Positions 20,527-31,398 of a stretch of 64,000 nucleotides of DNA are shown piece by piece. This stretch comes from Schizophyllum amplum (taxonomy: Eukaryota > Basidiomycota > Agaricomycetes > Agaricales > Schizophyllaceae): contig VDMD01000004.1 in the NCBI GenBank assembly GCA_007026445.1, positions 744,001 through 808,000 of the forward strand, in the 5' to 3' direction. The translations under genes and the position numbers were made by a program. Position 1 is the stretch's first letter, and each line of letters opens with the position of its first letter. The notes beneath the pieces were generated by a model, which searched no databases, had not been told where the DNA came from, and saw only the letters and a program-made list of their open reading frames with translations.

Positions 20527-23500
20527 ATGTCGCGAACGCCATATGCGCGACGACCACGCTCGCCGTCGTCCTACTCCAATGCCAGCTCAGATGTGCCGAT
20601 GCCAAACCCATACGGCACGCGTCCGCTGCAAATAAATCGCCCCACTACACCAAACTCCAGCAACCCGTACGGCGCATCCACATCCCCCAGATCCCAGGCT
20701 TCCGCGGGCCCCTCGCGGCCCCAGCGATCCGAGCTGCGAAACCGCGCAGCGCGCGTCTCCGAATACAGCGACACATCGCAGGCGTACGCCGCCGGATCGT
20801 ACAGAGAAAGCGTCGCGAGCAACGGCACCTCCAGCTACCGTGACACGGGCCGCAGCCCCGTCCCTCCCATCCAACCGCGCTCCCCGCAGCGCTCGCGCAC
20901 GGGCGACAGTTCTCAGGATGGCGAGTCGACGTCGCCTGTCGCGCTGAATACTGTCATGTCCGCGTTCCAGTCGGCGGCGACACGACGGCGCGCTATGACG
21001 AACGGTAGCGATGACTTTGAGTACGAGCGCCAGCGGCGGGAGGAGCAGGAAGCGGAACGCGTGCGGCAGCAGAGGATCCGCGATCGTGCTCCTGGACGGC
21101 GCGCGAACGGTAGAGCACGACCGGGCGATATAGACGGTGCGTGCGCGCGTTTATCTGCTCGTCTGACATTGTACCGATCTTGAGCTAGCTGTACTGGACC
21201 AGGTCAAGGAAGACTGGGAGTTTGTCTGCGATCCTGATGTGAGCTATCATCCAGTCAACGCGTCCCACCAGCTTAGTCCGTCTTCAGTTCAACAATGTCG
21301 ATTTGGCACTCGAGCTACTCGACGAGTCGTCCGTCGGCAAGGACATTCGTGCGTTCCGTCGAACCAAGGACCTCCTCTCCAAAGCGCTCAAAGGATCCGT
21401 CGATAGTGCGCATCTTGTTTGTCGTGCGTATCATTGCTGATCATATTCACGCAGAACACTACCAGGCCTTCGCCGCTGCCCTACCTCACCACTCATCCCT
21501 CGTTACCCACCTCAGTGCCACGCAAACACAAATCAGCGACACACGGTCCTCTCTTCAAGAGGCGAAAGACTCTCTCGGAAACAAGCGCGCAGATCTCGTC
21601 CAGCTCTGGGGCCGAGGACAGATATTAGAGGAGATGATGCGCCTCTTGGACCAAATGTGTGTCGTGTTGCTGCCCTGCTATCCCTCGCTTATCTTCAGTT
21701 CGCCTCAGCGAGCACTTGAAGAGCGTGCCCGATCTCTTGGAAACCTTGATGTCAGAGAAGCGCCTACTGCAAGCGTCTGTCTTGCTTGTGCGGAGTCTCA
21801 AGATCATCAACAAGCAGGATATGCTTGAGATTGGCGCCGTTGCCGACCTGAGAAGCTATCTAAGCAGTCAAGAAGTGGTCAGTATAAATCTTTTTGCCGC
21901 CACAACACGGATCTCACACCAACTTGGTAGGCTCTCCGCGACATCTTGGTCGACGAGCTACAAAGTCACCTGTATTTGAAGTCCTTTTGGTGTGACAGCC
22001 GTTGGTCGTCTTACGTGCCCGGGCAGCAGTCTTGTAAGTACTCATTTGGTAGCTTGCACGCGACGACTGACCATCTTACGCCCAGTTCCGAAAGTAGAGT
22101 ATGACGAGAGTCTACCCGCTGCTGTGGAGGACACGAACAGTCCGACATCACCCACCACTCGCATATCTCGCAAGACGCGACTGCACCGCTTCCTCCACCA
22201 ACTAGCGATCAAGCCCAACGACCCACCAGACGACCCCAATGATCTGAGCGCCGCCGGCCTCACCTCCGACGGACTAGCCAAAGGCAACTCGGTTTCAGCG
22301 ATAACACACCTCGCGTCCTCCACGCGTAATCAAGACAGCAATCCCGAGACCGACTCATTTGCGTACATGGAGACACTGCTCGAGTCACTGGCCGTCCTCG
22401 GCAAGCTTGGTAGCGCCCTTGACGTTGTCGGACAACGTGTGCAAGGCGAAGTCTTCTCCTTGGTGGAAACCACACTGGACGAGGTATCAGATAGAGCGGA
22501 ATATGGCCGCCGGGGCGAGTCCCTGGCTGCTGGGCCCACGCGCGTAGACGCCGTATACACCTTCGCTGCACCTGCGGGCGGTGTCGGCGGGCCCGGAGGT
22601 GCGCCGGGCGTGGTGCTGAAAGGTGGTCTGGTCAATGCTGCACACTTGCGACTAGCAGCGCTCGAGTCGGCGTCAAAACAAGTGGACCATGACACACTCA
22701 GGGACTTTTTCTGGACGTTGTATTCGAAGTTGGATGCAGTCAGTCAGGGCATGCGTGTGGTGTACGAAGTTGCGAATAGGATTGGCTCTGTGAGTCGACT
22801 ATGTCATGTGGCCTTCCAAGCGTTAGGACAGTGCTGATATGCGGTTTTTAGCGGCGAGATTTCAAAGACTCATCCGGCGCGAAGCCTGGTACTCTGTTCC
22901 ATCTCGGTGAAGCATGGACGTCCATCCAAGCCGAAGTAAGCGGCCTTCAAATCGCGTGTGGCCATCTGCTGATATCGACTCGACTAGATTCGCACCTTGC
23001 TACACGAGTACCTGACGGACGAAGAGCAAGGCGCCGCATCCGGACGAAATCCCATCTCGTCCATTAACGAGATGCTGCGCGACAGCAAATTCAATACGCG
23101 TGATAAGAGCAAAGTCCGCCTTTTTCCTGCCCTGGTCATCATATGCTCACACCATTCTCGCAGTCGATCTTCCGCTTCGCCGACGTTGACTACAAGCTCA
23201 CCAACAAGATGCTCAAAGTGCACGAAGATGAACTCACGCGTGTGCTCAAGGACACCGTACCCGGACTCGTACAGGGCTCCGAGTCGACAGTGCATGCAGC
23301 ACTTTCCATCCTCGGCGCCGATGATCGCGTGCTCGGCGCAGGTGCAAGTCAACATCATCGGCTGCTCATACGTCCGGACGCGTTCCACGTCAGCGTGCTC
23401 TTCCAGCCCACACTGTCGTACCTGGAGCGAGTGCAGGATAATCTTCCTGCAGGGAACGAGCTGGCGCGCAGCCTGAGCACCGTGCTCGACGACTTCGTGC

Positions 23501-25187
23501 TCAAGGTCTACTTGCCGCAGCTGGAGGAAAAGGTTTCCGAGCTTTTTTCGCACGCCGTAAATGGTCAGTAAAGCGCATATGCATCTATCACTAGCGACTG
23601 AGCCTATACATGCAGGACCCGACGCTTTCCAGCCCGATCCTGCCTCTGCGCGCTTGTGCTCAGAGCCCCTGATAAAGTCCAGCACGCAGCTCATGGCGCT
23701 GATCAACTCGCTTTGCGTGATGTTGCAGACTACACCATTCCATCGCGAGAACTATTCGCGCTTGATATTGGGTGTTATCATCCAGTTCTATCAGCGCTGT
23801 AGCGATTGGTTCCAGGGTCTTGTCTCCACGGCAGGCTCAGACGGCGAAGCGCCGCATGTGGCTTTGGCGGCTCAATGGGCCCAGCGGAACGAGATGAGTA
23901 CATGCTTGACCGAGCTTCAGACAACGTCGGTGCGCAGCGTTGTGGCCAATGCTACTGATTGAAGACTGATGCTCCATCGTAGGACTCTCTAGCGACGAAA
24001 CAACAGCAACTTTGTCGACAGCAGGTCAACGTCGAGCTGGAGTGGTGTGACAAAGAAATCACCGCAAAGGATCTCATATCATCTACGAGAACGGTTGCAT
24101 CTCTCGCGAGCCTCTATAGGAGTGTGGTACGTTTTCGAGCGTATTCCAACTGTCGACCGTCCACTTACATTACTTGTCAGGCCTGGTTCGCATCCCAACT
24201 GGGTTCGTGGAACACGACGTCCGAAGACGAAATGTCGTCTCCCGTCTTGCCAACAGCAGAACCTCCTCTCTCCGCGGTGTCAATGTCTTTGCCTACGCTA
24301 CCACCTCCCGCCGAAGGCTTGCACCTGCCTTTGTCGAAAGAAATGAACATGTGCGTAACCTTCGACGTTGTACGATGTCAGACTAACGCGTGCGACATAG
24401 GCGGTTCAATGCTTTGTTGAAGACATACGAGCAGCTGTCAGAACTCATCCTGCACACGATACGAGTCGATATCCACTGCCGGACCATCTATCATCTCGAG
24501 TCGGCTTTGCGTTCCGTGAGTCGCAGTGCCCTTTTAGTATATTTTAAACTAATGACAAGAGTAGGGCAACTATCACATCGAGCACGAAGCGAGCGAACCC
24601 GATCCTCACGTCAACGAGCTGAACACAGAGATGGGCGAAATCGACGATTTCGTGTCCATGGCGCTGCCCAAACACGAGCGACAGTGAGTTCAGGTGCAGG
24701 TCCTTCAGTGAAATAGCGATATCGACCTGCGCGCACCCAGGTTCATATTCGTCGGCCTCGGGCATCTCATGGAACATGTCATCATCTCGAAGGCGAGCCT
24801 CATTCGACAACCTACACCGTTTGGCATCAAGAAGATGCTCCGCAACATGCTCGCCCTTCGGCAAGGCATTAAGACCATCGCGAACGATCCGTACAATACG
24901 GAGTTTGAGCGCGCGAAGAAGTACTTTGCGTTGTATTTCCTCTCGCCTCAGGTGCGTTTACTAACTGTCTTTTGTACTGGCTGTCTTTCTATCGCGACCC
25001 CGACTGACAATCGTATTCCCAGAGAATGCTCGAGTCGATCCGTCAAAGACCTGTGTTCACATTCGACGAGTACGAGACGATGCTCAAGTTCCAATGCGGG
25101 TTGGATTCGACGGACGGCAAGGCCGACCGCAATTTCAGCATGTTTGTGATCGAGCTCCACGGGTTGGAGTTGGAGAGGTCGTCTTGA
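20527..25187 (+). CDS. SEC8: Exocyst complex component Sec8
   Basis: Subunit of the exocyst, which tethers secretory vesicles to the plasma membrane at growing tips and septa. The N-terminal 170 residues are disordered and rich in Ser/Pro/Arg. The conserved Sec8 N-terminal domain then begins at VLDQVKEDWEFVCDPDFN and continues with VDLALELLDESSVG and HYQAFAAALPHHSSL. Long helical-bundle regions follow (ILEEMMRLLDQIEHLKSVP; LRDILVDELQSHLYLKSFW), and the C-terminus includes FIFVGLGHLMEHVI and ESIRQRPVFTFDEYETML. At about 1,200 residues the size is normal for fungal Sec8. There are roughly 16 introns, all short; one carries an in-frame stop near 23959 and is clearly spliced out. Stop at 25185-25187. 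No frame breaks were seen. Confidence 0.94.
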
Positions 25188-25640
25188 GACTTCGAGTGCG
25201 TACTCGTCTTGAATTGCATACATGTTTTGAAGTGCGTACTGGATCTGCTTTCGGGATTTCGTGTCATTGTATGATACCCTCGCAATGCTGTACATCTGAT
25301 TGTCACTGTATCGATCCGGAGCGCAGGTTCGCGTGCTGGCTAGAGCGTCTAAACGTGAGGAGGGCACACTGGCGAGAGGAGGTGATCCAGTTGGGATTAT
25401 CTGGGCATTGTAGGTCCAGGTCACGCGATATGGAGCACCATGGCACCGTAGCAACCACACCGACTGTGGTCAATCTGGTTGTTATGTGCTCTTGATCGTT
25501 CTGTGATAGATCACACAAGGATCGGGCGCGGACAGGTGAGATCTAGAAGCTCGTTCTTTCCCCTCTTTCTTCTTACCCTCATCTTCCCGCCACCCTCTAC
25601 CTCCTCATCCTCCCGCTTACCTTCCCATCTCCCATTCGTC
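25188..25640. other. Intergenic, SEC8 3' end to small Cys-tailed gene
   Basis: Contains the SEC8 3' UTR. Near 25550-25630 there is a long CT-rich tract (CCTCTTTCTTCTTACCC-like) typical of fungal core promoters just before a start codon, here the ATG at 25641. No gene is seen. Confidence 0.5.
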
Positions 25641-25964
25641 ATGCTGTCCCCTCCTGTCGCTGTGGTTTGTCATGACCTGAAACCCAGCAGGTGTGTGCTA
25701 GAATGTATTGTATGAGAGGGAGGTACTGACACGGTGGTCCAGGCCTGGGAACTTTCCTTCTGTCGTGTCGCAGCAGCCGCACGCTGCCATGGGCATGTCC
25801 CTCACTGCACCGACGAAGGTAGAGGACAATGGGGAGCAGGGACAAGCTGCTCGCTTGCGCGGTGGAGTGAGTTTCTGCAGTATGAATGCTGTTTCAAGAC
25901 TGATCAAGTTCTCCTTCAGCGCCGAGGCCGCTGCTTTCTGGGCAACCTGCTATGCGTCTGCTAA
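25641..25964 (+). CDS. Small protein with Cys-containing C-terminal tail
   Basis: A three-exon model gives about 73 residues. ATG at 25641 begins MLSPPVAVVCHDLKPSR. After a 49-nt intron comes a Pro/Gln/Ala-rich middle (VSQQPHAAMGMSLTAP). After EQGQAARLRGG a GTGAGT...TTCAG intron leads to RRGRCFLGNLLCVC and a stop at 25962-25964. The layout (disordered N-terminal half, an A-R-L-R-G-G hinge, then a short hydrophobic Cys-rich end) recalls the small Cys-rich membrane-module proteins widespread in fungi, which anchor at the plasma membrane and are linked to stress and metal tolerance. The tail here is shorter than is usual for that group. The pyrimidine-rich promoter supports expression. Exon borders and family placement are tentative. 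Confidence 0.45.
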
Positions 25965-26698
25965 GCGCGCGACGAACACCGTAAATGATGCACCTGCCAT
26001 AACCCCGTCATCCTCCAAACCCCCGAAGCGAGAGTCCACCCCCTCACAAACGAGACGGCCACCATTCCTTCCAAAACACGCCCTCTACTGCGGCCCAACG
26101 CTCTTTACCACTCGCACAGTATGATATCTGGAGTGTGCAGTTAAACAGCATCTTGCACCCAGACTGCCCTCGGCCTGAGCATATCCGACGGCAACATTTG
26201 TAGCCAGACCGTCTCATTGTACCCGCGTCCGCCCGTCGCCCGCTTGCCGCATGTTCTGTTTGTCGCACCTTCGTCTCATAGCCTGCTTTGTGTACTACCA
26301 CTATTGTCCTTGTGACCTCTTCCCATCTTCTTGACAGTTTTTCTTTGTAGATTTACTTTGCACGCCCGCCTCATGCCCTTCCCGCCAACATTCTGTTCAT
26401 ATACCTGTTGAGTACGGAAGAGAGTATATATACGAACATGTCGCTGCTTTTCTGCATGCACCTGGCACTCGGAAATGAACTTGTGGACCATGCGCATAGA
26501 TGCCGCCGGCTTGGATACAAACAGGATACAAAGTCCATTTCCCCCGCAAAGTTTGGTCCCGTTTTGGTTGAATACCGCGCGTTGTTGACGCGTTGTTTGG
26601 CTTCCCTTCCTTCTCTTTCCCATCATCAACTTCCGTTTCTTCCGTCCTTCTTTCACTTCTCTCGACTTCACGGGCGTCTGCTGCTATTAGTATCTGAG
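25965..26698. other. 734-bp intergenic region
   Basis: 3' end of the small Cys-tailed gene and 5' region of the next gene. A TATATATA run lies at 26425-26432 and a CT-rich tract at 26600-26680, ahead of the ATG at 26699. Short open frames on both strands have no supporting features. Confidence 0.5.
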
Positions 26699-28304
26699 AT
26701 GAGCTCGACAGACTCAGACTCCTCGCCCGTGGCGCCCAAGACTGGCACAAAGCGCAAGGCAGCTGCGCCCAAAGCTCCCCGTGCGGTTTCCGCGTCCGAG
26801 TACGTCGACAATTATTTTGTCTCATCATGAGCAAGTGACCGACACGCCTCCGTAGGATTGCGCGTAACACACAGCACTTCGAGACGTGGTCGAACGGCCA
26901 GGGTCTGGCTCAGGTCTCTTTCGGCGACTTGCCCAACGTGCTGAAGACCCACGTCGACTCCATTTTGTGCGTAGAGGGCAAGATACCGCTCTCTTGGACA
27001 AACAAGGTGCGAAACTCGTAAGGTCACTGTGCGCTTCTACAATCCCCATGTTCTTCTAGAGGTCTGCAGCGTATGCGCGTCTCAGCTTAGTTGCGGAGCC
27101 CGAATTTCTGGACTTCGTCAAGGCAGCGTATCGCGCGTCGCCCATGCTCTTTCGCCGCGATACTGAAGACGATCTTCGTTTGCTGCCGGCCCTTTACCGT
27201 GAGCTCTCGGTGGTTTTCACTGCCTGGGAGCGGCTGCAACGCATGCGTGCGTACAAGGATCAGAAGTATTCTGAGTCTGACTATGCGTCTAATGTGTAAG
27301 TGAATGTACCCTCCCACGTGATACTTGCTCAACCATTGCAGCTACGACATCCTTCGCAGCCCAGCTATCAAGCAGGCCAGCTACCGCACCTCACGCGCGC
27401 TGGTTTTACCTCAGCCCATTCGATCCAGATTGTCGCAGGCTTCAGCACGAGTCCTCAAAACGCGTATGATTATGCCTGACTGTGCTGTATTTGCCCCCCC
27501 ATCGCTCCACTCCCGCACTCAAGCCGCGTACCAAAAGCTGTCTGCATCGAAAACTGTGAAAAACATGGCTGGCACGTCAACACGTCGCTCTAGCTTCCGC
27601 TATCAAGCGACACCAGCGGACGCTCCACCGCAGACACCGGGTTTCGAATTTGCCAGTAGCGTATGGGAGGACAAGAAGCCCGCGCATCAGGGGAAGACGG
27701 ATGCGTATTGGCAGAATCGGATGAGCGCGGCGTCCGTCTTGCGACACCATCATTCGCTGAGAGTGCAGGCTCCTGTGATTGGCTTGGTGTTTGCGGATGC
27801 GACGGTCCGCGCGCATGTGGACTGGTGGGTACAGGATGAGGAGACAAGGGAAACCGTCAGTATCTTTCGTCCCTCGCAACTGCTCTGCTGAGGCCTCTGC
27901 AGCGCATTCTCTCCGCCCCATACCCAGGAGTACGCAAGGTGGACGACGAGGGCAGAATGACGCCCAACGATAACGAACTTTATGATCGGTTCCAAGAGTG
28001 GGAGCTTCACTCGGCGGCGGACATCTTGCAGGTGTACTTTCTGATCCGCAATATCGATGACTGGACAGTGGGCCCATTCCAAACCCTCGTTCAGGATGGT
28101 GTGGAAGCTCTTGCACTAAGTCTTCAAGACAAGACGACCTTCCGCTATACGCCTTGGAGGCGTGTGGATAACACCTGGTTCACTTCTTTGTTTTCCAAGG
28201 AGAACTTATCCCACAGCTCAGCCTCATCCAGGCGGCGGTCGTCAGGCCTTCATATACCTATCCCTCTCATGCCGAAGAAGAAGTCGACGAGAAGCAAGAA
28301 ATGA
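26699..28304 (+). CDS. Unrecognised protein, about 430 residues
   Basis: I do not recognise the family. The spliced product starts MSSTDSDSSPVAPKTG with a short basic segment (KRKAAAPKAPR) that could serve as a nuclear localisation signal. A folded-looking helical part follows: HFETWSNGQGLAQVSF, LVAEPEFLDFVKAAYRASP, LLPALYRELSVVFTAWERL and YDILRSPAIKQASYRT. A disordered middle leads to RVQAPVIGLVFADATVRAHV and then the C-terminal block ELHSAADILQVYFLIRN and VGPFQTLVQDGVEALAL. The end is very basic (PKKKSTRSKK). Both ends are therefore Lys-rich, suggesting a nuclear or nucleic-acid role; this is inference from composition only. About five introns, no frame breaks, stop at 28302-28304. It is convergent with N-acetylglutamate synthase. 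Confidence 0.7.
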
Positions 28305-28471
28305 TCACGACTGCGCCCGGCGCGCTTAGGACACGATACTGACTGACTGACTCACACTACTGATCACTCTCCGTAATCCTTTGCGACACCTCTACTACAC
28401 CAACCTTCTTGGAACATGATGCCTGTGACTGTCTATAAGATACATACATTAGATATCGTTGCGTCCATCTG

Positions 28472-30437
28472 TCACTTTGCCCACGCCGAGGGTATATCTA
28501 TCACAACGTCCTTCCACCGCGCGAGCCTGCCGCGCTCCCAGTCTTCCACGAAGGACAAGCCTGCGCCGTTTCGCCGGCTCTCCTCCTCCTTGAGCGGCTT
28601 CTCGGCGTCGCACCAGAAAAGCACCCAATCGCCCATGCGCGTGTGCCCCGAGCTGCGCTCGAAGTACCACTTGTTCACCGGGTTATTCCCCCGCGAGCGC
28701 CAGACGAGGTCGCACGCCTCTCCCTGCCCGCCGCGGCCGCCGTTCGGGTTCGCCGAGAACGACAGCCCGAGCCCGTACGACTCGTCGTGCAGCGCGACCC
28801 AGAGGAAGTCGACCGTCCCGTCGCCCTGGTGGCTGGGCAGCACGGCGAACTTGTCGAGGTAGGTGACGGGGTCGCCTGCGCCCTCGCGCGTGACGACCGC
28901 CGCGCCTACATAGTCGCCCGCGACGATGACGAAGTCCAGCGTGCGCTCCAGGCGCGCGTAAAATGCGTCCACGTCGAGCGTGCGGCCGAATGACTGCTGC
29001 AGGAGCGCCGTGAGCTTCGTACGGTCTATGGCCTCGGGCTCGCGGAGCACGCGGATCTCAAGCCCGCGGCGGAGGAGCGTTGGCGTGGCGGGCGTCAGCC
29101 GGCGGTTGCCCTGCAGCAGCGCGTGCGGCAGGCTCGAGCTCACCGCGGGCTTGTTCGTGATGAGGTTGCCGATCAACGAGGAAGGCGAGCGATGCGAGAC
29201 CATGACCGCAGACGACGTCGGTGGCATGTGCGCGAGGCATGTCCGTGCGAGGGCGAGGTTCGCGAGCGCCGTGCGGTGCGTGTCTCGCCATGGCGCCTGG
29301 AACGTGTCGTGGATGTACTCATACTCGGATTCGAGGTTGATGAGCAGGTGGGGAAGGCCGTGTCGCGCATAGGACGGCACACCGCCCTCGCGGTTGATGA
29401 TCATAAGGCGCATTGGCGTCAGGTCAACGTCGTCGCTGATGCCCTCCTCTTCTGCCGCGTTCCGCGATCCTTCGGCGCGATCCAAGGACGCGGCATCGAC
29501 CATTCCCTTCGCGAGCGCTCCGATGACATCGTTGGCGTCTACGCGCACGGACCGACAGAAGGAGTCGAGCGCTAATGGGCTGATGACGGGGATCTCACCG
29601 GCGCGCAGCGCGGATCGCAGGGTGACCAAGTCGAATGGGCGGGTGTGTGCTTCGGGAGATGGGATGCGCGAGTCCTCCTCCAATGCGTCCGGATCAGGGC
29701 CTAGCCGAACTAAAGCCCCAAGCACAGGACGTGCAGGTGCGCCCAAGCGCTCGAGCGTGCGCACAATGCGCATCGTCTCCTCCGTGATGGCTGCGCGCTC
29801 GCCGTGGTCGCCGCGCACGAACTCATCATTCTCAACAACGATGACGCTCACAAGGCCGAGCTTCTTGAGGTAGATCAACCCCCGCGAGACACTGTCGAGC
29901 TGCGTGTCGGTGAAGGGCCCCTGCAGTTTGACGAGTGCCGTGCGACGCTTGACGGGGTCAAGGATGGACTGCACGATGGGGCTCGCCTGGAGGGCCTCGA
30001 GTTGTCGCGCGCGCTTTTGCGATCGTGTCAGGGCCGTCTGGTCCTGTGTAGGACCGGCGGCTGCTTGTGGTGAGGATTTTGACGGCGCAGGAACAGGTTT
30101 AGGGCCAAAGGAGGCGAGGTAGTTCTTCGAGTCCCTTAGCGACGGGTTCGCCCGGAGGATGGAGAGGATGAAATCCTAAGTCGTCGATGAGCAGAGAGTG
30201 ATAGCGACATGACTCGACGACTCACATTATCTGACGGTGGGATGCCATCCTCCGTCGCCAGAGGCTGGGGGGCGCCGCGCAATGTCTGTTGCAATGAGAA
30301 ATTCTGCTCTACACGTTCCGCAGGAGCACCCTCACCGCGTAAGGCGCCTTGAGGCAGCTCTGGCGCGTCAAATTGCGCGCGGCCGAGGCGAGGGGGCCGT
30401 ACGAGGCAAAGTGTCGCGAAGTGGAGGCCGCGCTCAT
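28472..30437 (-). CDS. ARG2: Mitochondrial amino-acid acetyltransferase (N-acetylglutamate synthase)
   Basis: Makes N-acetylglutamate from glutamate and acetyl-CoA, the first step of arginine biosynthesis, in the mitochondrial matrix. The N-terminus MSAASTSRHFASYGPLASAA with RNLTRQSC is rich in Arg/Ser and lacks acids, as expected of a presequence. Then come DFILSILRANPSLRDSKNYL, characteristic of the fungal enzyme, the amino-acid-kinase-like domain (VVENDEFV, PVLGALVRL, GEIPVISPLA) and the C-terminal GNAT domain (FVIVAGDYVGAAVVTRE, YLDKFAVLP, ARHGLPHLL earlier, NPVNKWYFERSSGH). A single long exon holds most of the protein; two introns lie near the 5' end, removed at about 30180-30230 and 30310-30340. 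Start 30437 is the first ATG; the frame remains open further upstream without one. Stop at 28472. Fungal ARG2 is usually repressed by arginine through an upstream peptide; none was identified here. Confidence 0.93.
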
Positions 30438-31398
30438 TGGAAAGCGTACTTTTGGGAGAATGCGAGGAAGGAAGAGTGCACGGCGCCGAGGATCATGAGG
30501 TTTTATAGCAGAAGCCGCTTTGATGACTTGAACAGCAAGCAGGCGATCCGTGCTGTGAAATGATCGGATAAGATTAGATAGGCGCACGTCTTAGACTTCG
30601 CACTCAACGAGTCACCGTTTGCAGTTGAACTTCAATTTGCGGGGACCTCAAAGGTGTATAGCACGCAGATTGTATGGCGAACATTATGATGCGTTACTTA
30701 TGTGCGAGGGAGGAAATTGACAGTACGAGCATGTTCAGCCTAAAATTGAGCTTTACGACCCATTCACCTGAGAACGGAGAAAACCTCACTCCCCCGCCGC
30801 TGGCAGTATAAGCCGCAGTTGAACCGAATAGAAGGCTGCCTGCGTGAGTAATGCTGTTACGTCCGTTCGTCATTCGAATGGCCAACCGACGCGTGTAGCA
30901 CACTGGGATGACTTTACGGTAACGGTCAACCACTGTACCATGGTCCAGTGATCGTCCAGATGTTGAGCGACACAGTTCTGATGACTCGGGGACTTCTCAT
31001 CGCTGAATCAACGCTGCGCAGATTATGCTGTACGGCCTGAGACCGAATACGACGGAGCGCAAGCGGCAGCACGAAAGTCAAGCGCCGAACGCTTGGGTGA
31101 GAAACGCTGTGCATCTAAACATTGCCCTGCGAGTTGCTGTAGAGCCGCCGCTGCTGTCCAGTTGTTTTTGGCCACCGCTCGCGCTGATACTATGCCTCCG
31201 CCAAATGGTGTTGGCATTGCTCGCCGCGGGAATGACAGCAGGAGGATCGTCGTAGGTAGTCACGCAATCTATAGTCCATGAAGCCCACAGAGTCCTGCCC
31301 TTTTCCCTGCAGCAATCTCGTTCGTGAGCATGAGGCATACGGCAATACATCGAGTCCAACATACATATTACAGTCCGAAATGAGCGACAGTCCGTGTT
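30438..31398. other. 961-bp intergenic region without visible gene
   Basis: 5' flank of N-acetylglutamate synthase and 3' flank of the HAM1-like gene, both on the minus strand. Short open frames (up to about 94 codons) show no hydrophobic pattern, splice logic or family motif. No tRNA-like B box is found. Spacing is generous for this compact region, so a small unrecognised gene or regulatory RNA cannot be excluded. Confidence 0.5.

Noticed and set aside
25840..25865. ARLRGG similarity to the ubiquitin C-terminus
   Set aside because: Six residues only, no ubiquitin fold upstream and residues continue after the GG; coincidence.
28643..29575. Plus-strand open frames opposite ARG2
   Set aside because: Mirror frames of a long GC-rich exon; Arg/Val-rich without motifs.
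30585..30587. Upstream GTG start for N-acetylglutamate synthase
   Set aside because: Not an ATG; the first ATG at 30437 already opens a good mitochondrial presequence.
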